A stretch of DNA of 8,567 nt from JBDKGD01 sp964645125 (GTDB taxonomy: Bacteria > Patescibacteriota > Minisyncoccia > UBA6257 > 2-01-FULL-56-20): positions 1 to 8,567 of the forward strand of contig CAZXZC010000031.1 of NCBI GenBank assembly GCA_964645125.1, written 5' to 3'. The notes beneath the pieces were generated by a model. It did no database searches, was not told the origin of the DNA, and saw only the letters and a program-made list of their open reading frames with translations. Shown here one piece after another: positions 5,652-8,567 of the stretch (positions are counted from its first letter, which is position 1; the number at the start of each line of letters is the position of its first letter). The translations under genes and the position numbers were made by a program.

Positions 5652-7550
5652 ATGAAGTCTTCTGAAATACGAAAGAAATACTTGGATTTTTTCGCGGCTC
5701 GCGGGCATGTGGTTATTCCGTCATCGTCTTTGGTGCCTGAAGGCGATGCCACGACCTTATTTACGGGGTCTGGAATGCAGCCACTTTTGCCCTATTTATT
5801 AGGAAAAGAGCACCCGCAGGGGCGGCGGCTCACTGACTCACAAAAGAGTTTTCGCGCGGAAGATATTGAAGAGGTGGGTGATAATCGCCATACTACGTTT
5901 TTTGAAATGTTGGGGAATTGGTCACTCGGTGATTATTTTAAGAAGGAACAGTTGGGGTGGTTTTTTGAATTTTTAACGAAAGAAGTAGGGCTTGATCCAA
6001 AAAAACTTTATGTGACCGTTTTTGCGGGAGACGAAACGTATGGCATACCGCGCGATGATGAAGCTGTTGCAATTTGGCAAGAGTTGTTTGCTGCACATGG
6101 AATTGAAGCGAAGGCTGTGGAGTTGGGAACTGAAAAAACGGGTGGCGAGGTTGGCATGCAGGGTGGGCGTATTTTTTACTATGGTGCAAAGAAGAACTGG
6201 TGGAGCCGGTCTGGTACTCCGGAAAAGATGCCTGCACGTGAGCCTGGTGGCCCGGACAGTGAGGTGTTTTATGAGTTTGATGCAATCGCGCATGATCCAA
6301 AATTTGGCGCGCAGTGTCACCCGAACTGTGATTGTGGGCGGTATATGGAGATTGGAAATTCGGTATTTATGGAGTATGTAAAGACGGAAAGCGGAGGTTT
6401 TGAAAAATTGGCCCAGCGAAACGTGGATTTTGGTGGTGGGTTGGAGCGTATTACCGCTGCGTCTTTAAATGATCCGGATGTGTTTACCATTGATACCCTA
6501 GGTGCTTTGGCGTCTGTTGTTCGATCCCACGCGCCAACTATTTCTATTACATCGGTTCGTATTATTGCTGATCATGTGCGTTCGGCCGTGTTTTTGATTG
6601 CCGATGGCGTTGTGCCTTCAAATAAAGATCGTGGGTATTTGCTTCGCCGGTTGATTCGGCGCGCGGTGATGCATGGCTCATATTTAACGAGTCCCGCATT
6701 TACTGATTTTGGAACTCTTGCTCGTACGGTCATTTCGGCTTACGCGGATGTATACCCTGAGTTGACTGCCGCATCGGATACTATTTTGGCTACATTCACT
6801 AAGGAAGAGCAGGCGTTTTCAAAAACGTATCACGCGGGTATTGTAGAATTTGAAAGAATTATAAAAAACAGTACCACTATATCTGGTGCGCACGCTTTTT
6901 TGTTGTCGGCTTCTTATGGGTTTCCTATTGAATTAACCCAAGAACTGGCAGCTCAAAAAAATGTTTCAGTTGATTTTGAGGGTTATACGAAAGAAGTGGA
7001 GCATCACCGTGAACTTTCAAAAGCCGGCGCGCAAAAGAAGTTTGGCGGACATGGACTCATTTTGGATACCGGAGAGCTTAAAGCGGCCAACGAAGAGGAG
7101 TTAAAAATTGTAACACGGCTTCACACCACTACACATTTGCTTCACCAGGCACTTCGAATGGTGTTGGGTGAGAGTGTACACCAGGCAGGTTCTGATATTA
7201 CGCCAGAGCGTACTCGATTTGATTTTACGTTTGAGCGTAAATTAACCCCAGAAGAAATTACCAAGGTAGAGGGGATTGTAAATGACGTTGTACAAAAGGA
7301 TTTGCCAGTGCAGAAGGTGGTGTTGCCGAAGACGGAAGCGGAAAAAACGGGTGCGCTCTATTTCTTTAAGGAAAAATACCCAGACCCCGTGAACGTGTAT
7401 TTTGTAGGAAATGCTATTGAGAATGCATTCAGTAAAGAGTTTTGTGGTGGGCCACATGTAACGCATACGGGCGAGATTGGGCACATTAAGATTGTAAAAG
7501 AAGAAGCGGTTGCGGCTGGTGTGCGGCGGATACGAGCAGTAGTAAACTAG
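5652..7550 (+). CDS. alaS: Alanyl-tRNA synthetase, short form without the C-terminal domain
   Basis: The 632-residue class II enzyme charges tRNA-Ala and edits mischarged Ser/Gly. It starts with MKSSEIRKKYLDFF, matching the family N-terminus. The motif 2 region is clear (SFRAEDIEEVG with R68, then TFFEMLGNWSLGDYF). A cysteine cluster CHPNCDCG (C222, C226, C228) precedes YMEIGNSVFMEY. The motif 3 region has GGGLERI and later DRGYLLRRLIRRA. The editing module keeps its zinc ligands HTTTH (H491, H495) and CGGPH (C598, H602). The protein ends at ...AAGVRRIRAVVN, right after the SAD region, where E. coli AlaRS continues for some 200 residues of linker and C-Ala domain. A shortened form is plausible for reduced CPR genomes. 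The upstream open frame through the N gap is ignored. There is no Shine-Dalgarno sequence, and an extended -10-like box sits seven bases upstream. Confidence 0.97.
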   Translation: MKSSEIRKKYLDFFAARGHVVIPSSSLVPEGDATTLFTGSGMQPLLPYLLGKEHPQGRRLTDSQKSFRAEDIEEVGDNRHTTFFEMLGNWSLGDYFKKEQLGWFFEFLTKEVGLDPKKLYVTVFAGDETYGIPRDDEAVAIWQELFAAHGIEAKAVELGTEKTGGEVGMQGGRIFYYGAKKNWWSRSGTPEKMPAREPGGPDSEVFYEFDAIAHDPKFGAQCHPNCDCGRYMEIGNSVFMEYVKTESGGFEKLAQRNVDFGGGLERITAASLNDPDVFTIDTLGALASVVRSHAPTISITSVRIIADHVRSAVFLIADGVVPSNKDRGYLLRRLIRRAVMHGSYLTSPAFTDFGTLARTVISAYADVYPELTAASDTILATFTKEEQAFSKTYHAGIVEFERIIKNSTTISGAHAFLLSASYGFPIELTQELAAQKNVSVDFEGYTKEVEHHRELSKAGAQKKFGGHGLILDTGELKAANEEELKIVTRLHTTTHLLHQALRMVLGESVHQAGSDITPERTRFDFTFERKLTPEEITKVEGIVNDVVQKDLPVQKVVLPKTEAEKTGALYFFKEKYPDPVNVYFVGNAIENAFSKEFCGGPHVTHTGEIGHIKIVKEEAVAAGVRRIRAVVN

Positions 7551-7629
7551 CCAATAGCCAAAGGGGTATAGGGTTTAGTGAAATCATTGTTCAAAAAAAC
7601 TATTGGCCATTGGCTATACCCTATTGGCT
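7549..7629 (+). repeat. Inverted-repeat cluster after alaS
   Basis: Immediately at the alaS stop, AGCCAATAG (7549-7557) can pair with CTATTGGCT (7621-7629), and GGTATAG (7565-7571) with the adjoining CTATACC (7614-7620). This gives a 16-pair stem with a seven-base bulge (7558-7564). The loop (7572-7613) contains another CTATTGGCC that could compete for the same arm. The sequence could protect the alaS mRNA 3' end or weaken read-through, but no T-run follows, so it is not a standard terminator. Confidence 0.7.
7597..7622 (-). repeat. 26-bp dispersed repeat, copy B
   Basis: This is the exact reverse complement of 896-921 and lies inside the inverted-repeat cluster that follows alaS. A shorter, related stretch at 7549-7572 is a third, diverged copy in the opposite orientation. 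Confidence 0.85.
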
Positions 7630-7643
7630 TACTATGTATGGTG

Positions 7644-7649
7644 TATACT
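7644..7649 (+). promoter_or_regulatory. Candidate -10 box of the GtrA-like gene
   Basis: TATACT lies eight bases before the ATG at 7658, so transcription would start almost exactly at the start codon and yield a leaderless mRNA. The -35 position falls in the inverted-repeat cluster and has no good match. Confidence 0.4.
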
Positions 7650-7657
7650 TTTTATAT

Positions 7658-8278
7658 ATGAGTAAAAAAGATTTGTACGCGATTTTGGCAGTGGGTGGTA
7701 TTGTGGGTTTGTTGGCACAGCCAGTATTACAGAATGTGATTGTTTCTATTCTTCACCGTCCGGCTGATTTTTTGATTTCGTTTTTAGTGTGGTTGGTATT
7801 TTTTGTGGGTGCTCCGGTGGCCTTGTATGTGTGTTTGTTTTTGAGTCGATATGCTCAGGTTGCATATCAGTTTGGCAAGTTTGCCGCGGTTGGAGTGTTG
7901 AATACATTTGTGGATTTAGGAGTTTTTAATTTACTGGCCTTGCCAATTCTTTCCAAGGCGTTGGTGCTTACGCAGTTGCAGTTTGTGTCATTTAAGGCAG
8001 TATCATTTGTGGCAGCCAATATTAATAGCTATTTTTGGAACTCTCGGTGGACGTTTTCGAATCCCGCGGGGAATGGAAGCTCTGTTATTGGTTTTTACGT
8101 AGTGTCGTTACTTGGCTTTGTGGTGAATTTGCTTATTGCATGGGGAACTAATTTTACGTTGTTGTTTTTGCATGTGTCACCAAGTTTGGCTGCCAATGGA
8201 AGTATTTTGTGTGCAGTCGTAGCGTCGATGGTGTTTAATTTTGTTGGATATAAATATTTTGTGTTTGCGAAAAAATAA
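7658..8278 (+). CDS. GtrA-family membrane protein
   Basis: The 206-residue product matches the GtrA layout of four helices in its last two thirds. QFGKFAAVGVLNTFVDLGVF (71-90) is the characteristic opening. KAVSFVAANINSYFWNSRWTF (113-133) carries the conserved N..F.N..WTF ending of helix two, then FYVVSLLGFVVNLLI (about 146-160), and finally a helix ending FNFVGYKYFVF (193-203). Family members are thought to help move lipid-linked sugars across the membrane for cell-surface polysaccharide or teichoic-acid glycosylation; the substrate here is unknown. Two extra N-terminal helices (about 6-24 and 38-62) precede the domain. The ATG at 7658 is preferred over one at 7610, which would place the start inside the repeat cluster and add residues unlike the family. 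No Shine-Dalgarno sequence is present. Confidence 0.88.
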   Translation: MSKKDLYAILAVGGIVGLLAQPVLQNVIVSILHRPADFLISFLVWLVFFVGAPVALYVCLFLSRYAQVAYQFGKFAAVGVLNTFVDLGVFNLLALPILSKALVLTQLQFVSFKAVSFVAANINSYFWNSRWTFSNPAGNGSSVIGFYVVSLLGFVVNLLIAWGTNFTLLFLHVSPSLAANGSILCAVVASMVFNFVGYKYFVFAKK

Positions 8279-8297
8279 TTTTTTCGCGCGCGCAATG

Positions 8298-8306
8298 TTA
8301 TCCACA
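8298..8306 (+). promoter_or_regulatory. Single DnaA-box-like site
   Basis: TTATCCACA is a perfect match to the bacterial DnaA box consensus, placed in non-coding DNA five bases after a CGCGCGCGC run (8285-8293) and before an A/T-rich stretch. Only this one perfect box was seen, so an origin is not claimed. It may be a regulatory DnaA site or a chance match. Confidence 0.35.
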
Positions 8307-8336
8307 CATTTTTTATTTCTTACGTTTCCAATTTTG

Positions 8337-8351
8337 TATACTGAGTATAAA
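8337..8351 (+). promoter_or_regulatory. Promoter-like region before the small basic peptide gene
   Basis: Two overlapping -10 candidates are visible: TATACT (8337-8342) and TATAAA (8346-8351). For the second, TTTCCA (8325-8330) is a poor -35 at 15-base spacing. Transcription from either would produce an RNA that includes the hairpins at 8351-8437 and the peptide gene. Confidence 0.4.
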
Positions 8352-8437
8352 TGGAGTTGAACATCCATTGAGGAAGTAAAATTCTTTTTTATAAAATTAT
8401 TTTTACTTCGCTTGGGATCATACGTCGAACTTCCAAG
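8351..8437 (+). ncRNA. Structured leader or small RNA candidate
   Basis: Three hairpins lie in a row in non-coding DNA: ATGGA (8351-8355) with TCCAT (8364-8368); GAAGTAAAA (8373-8381) with TTTTACTTC (8401-8409), nine perfect pairs; and CTTGG (8411-8415) with CCAAG (8433-8437). GGAAGT (8372-8377) can alternatively pair with ACTTCC (8429-8434), which would break the second and third stems, a switch-like arrangement. GTTGAACATCCA (8356-8367) and GTCGAACTTCCA (8424-8435) are direct repeats with 10 of 12 identical bases. I do not recognise a known RNA family. A six-codon reading frame (ATG at 8351, TGA at 8369-8371) also starts here. The region 8279-8467 holds no other gene. Confidence 0.35.
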
Positions 8438-8467
8438 ATATATTCATCTTCTATTTTTACGATTATT

Positions 8468-8545
8468 ATGAAAAAGAAAAAGGCAATGAAGAAGACCATG
8501 AAGAAGAAGACCACGAAGAAGACTGCGAAGAAGAGAAAGAGATAG
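8468..8545 (+). CDS. Tiny Lys/Arg-rich basic peptide (25 residues)
   Basis: The reading frame encodes MKKKKAMKKTMKKKTTKKTA followed by KKRKR: 14 Lys, 2 Arg, and otherwise only Met, Thr and Ala, with no acidic residue. Lysines alternate between AAA and AAG, and all threonine and alanine positions fall in a regular KK-x spacing, resembling the basic tails of histone H1-like proteins and the N-terminus of the RpoD in this window. Binding to nucleic acid or ribosomal RNA is therefore plausible but inferred. A promoter-like sequence and a structured leader precede it, and a TTTTTT run follows the TAG directly, with no stem. There is no Shine-Dalgarno sequence, as for most genes here. A purine-rich low-complexity stretch could look like this by chance, so confidence is moderate. 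Confidence 0.55.
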   Translation: MKKKKAMKKTMKKKTTKKTAKKRKR

Positions 8546-8567
8546 TTTTTTCGCCACTTCACCAAAA

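Noticed and set aside
5482..5665. Continuation of rpoD through the N gap to 5665
   Set aside because: The frame only stays open because N codons are not stops; the codon at the gap edge is TAN, and the residues after the gap (PPPLWGV...) do not resemble sigma-factor sequence and overlap the alaS start.
8279..8400. A replication origin
   Set aside because: Only one perfect DnaA box was found, no dnaA or dnaN gene is near, and no repeated A/T-rich unwinding motifs were seen.
1..8567. Alternative genetic code (UGA as glycine, known in Gracilibacteria/SR1)
   Set aside because: TGA ends the first gene exactly where the ATGA overlap expects it, and none of the well-recognised proteins has an in-frame TGA.
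1..8567. CRISPR array, transposon, toxin-antitoxin or defence island
   Set aside because: There are no regularly spaced repeats, no transposase or integrase motifs and no small two-gene toxin modules; the identified genes are core functions.

Overview
The window looks like part of a Candidate Phyla Radiation (Patescibacteria, probably Parcubacteria-type) genome, carried on a scaffold with one 100-N gap. The taxon is inferred from four things: the short alanyl-tRNA synthetase, the vegetative sigma factor with a Lys/Ser-rich tail, the near absence of Shine-Dalgarno sequences, and small single-domain membrane proteins packed on one strand. The standard code applies: TGA is used as a stop and no gene needs it as a sense codon. 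Every supported gene lies on the + strand.

Layout. 4-887 holds two overlapping envelope genes: an FtsB/DivIC-like division protein and a membrane-anchored SurA-N-like protein. 888-1335 is non-coding apart from a tRNA-Gly(CCC) at 1001-1071 with its own promoter; it also holds one copy of a dispersed repeat, a partial echo of the tRNA 3' end, and competing hairpins. 1336-2103 encodes an unrecognised seven-helix membrane protein. 2216-3982 is dnaG (primase) and 4139-5482 is rpoD (primary sigma factor). This dnaG-rpoD pairing recalls the classical macromolecular-synthesis operon, but there is no rpsU and rpoD has its own promoter. rpoD runs into the gap at 5482-5581. 5652-7550 is alaS, which ends right after the SAD editing module. 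An inverted-repeat cluster follows, whose 26-bp arm matches the copy near 896. 7658-8278 is a GtrA-family membrane protein. The last 290 bases hold a CG run, one DnaA box, a promoter-like sequence, a structured region, and a 25-residue Lys/Arg peptide gene.

Functionally this is mostly housekeeping: division and envelope proteins, one tRNA, replication priming, transcription initiation, one aminoacyl-tRNA synthetase, and polysaccharide-linked membrane transport. I found no CRISPR array, transposase, toxin-antitoxin pair or defence system. The best material for a second look is the repeat family, the odd T-loop of the tRNA, the leaderless-type starts, the structured leader before the tiny basic peptide, and the near-identical coding motif on both sides of the gap.
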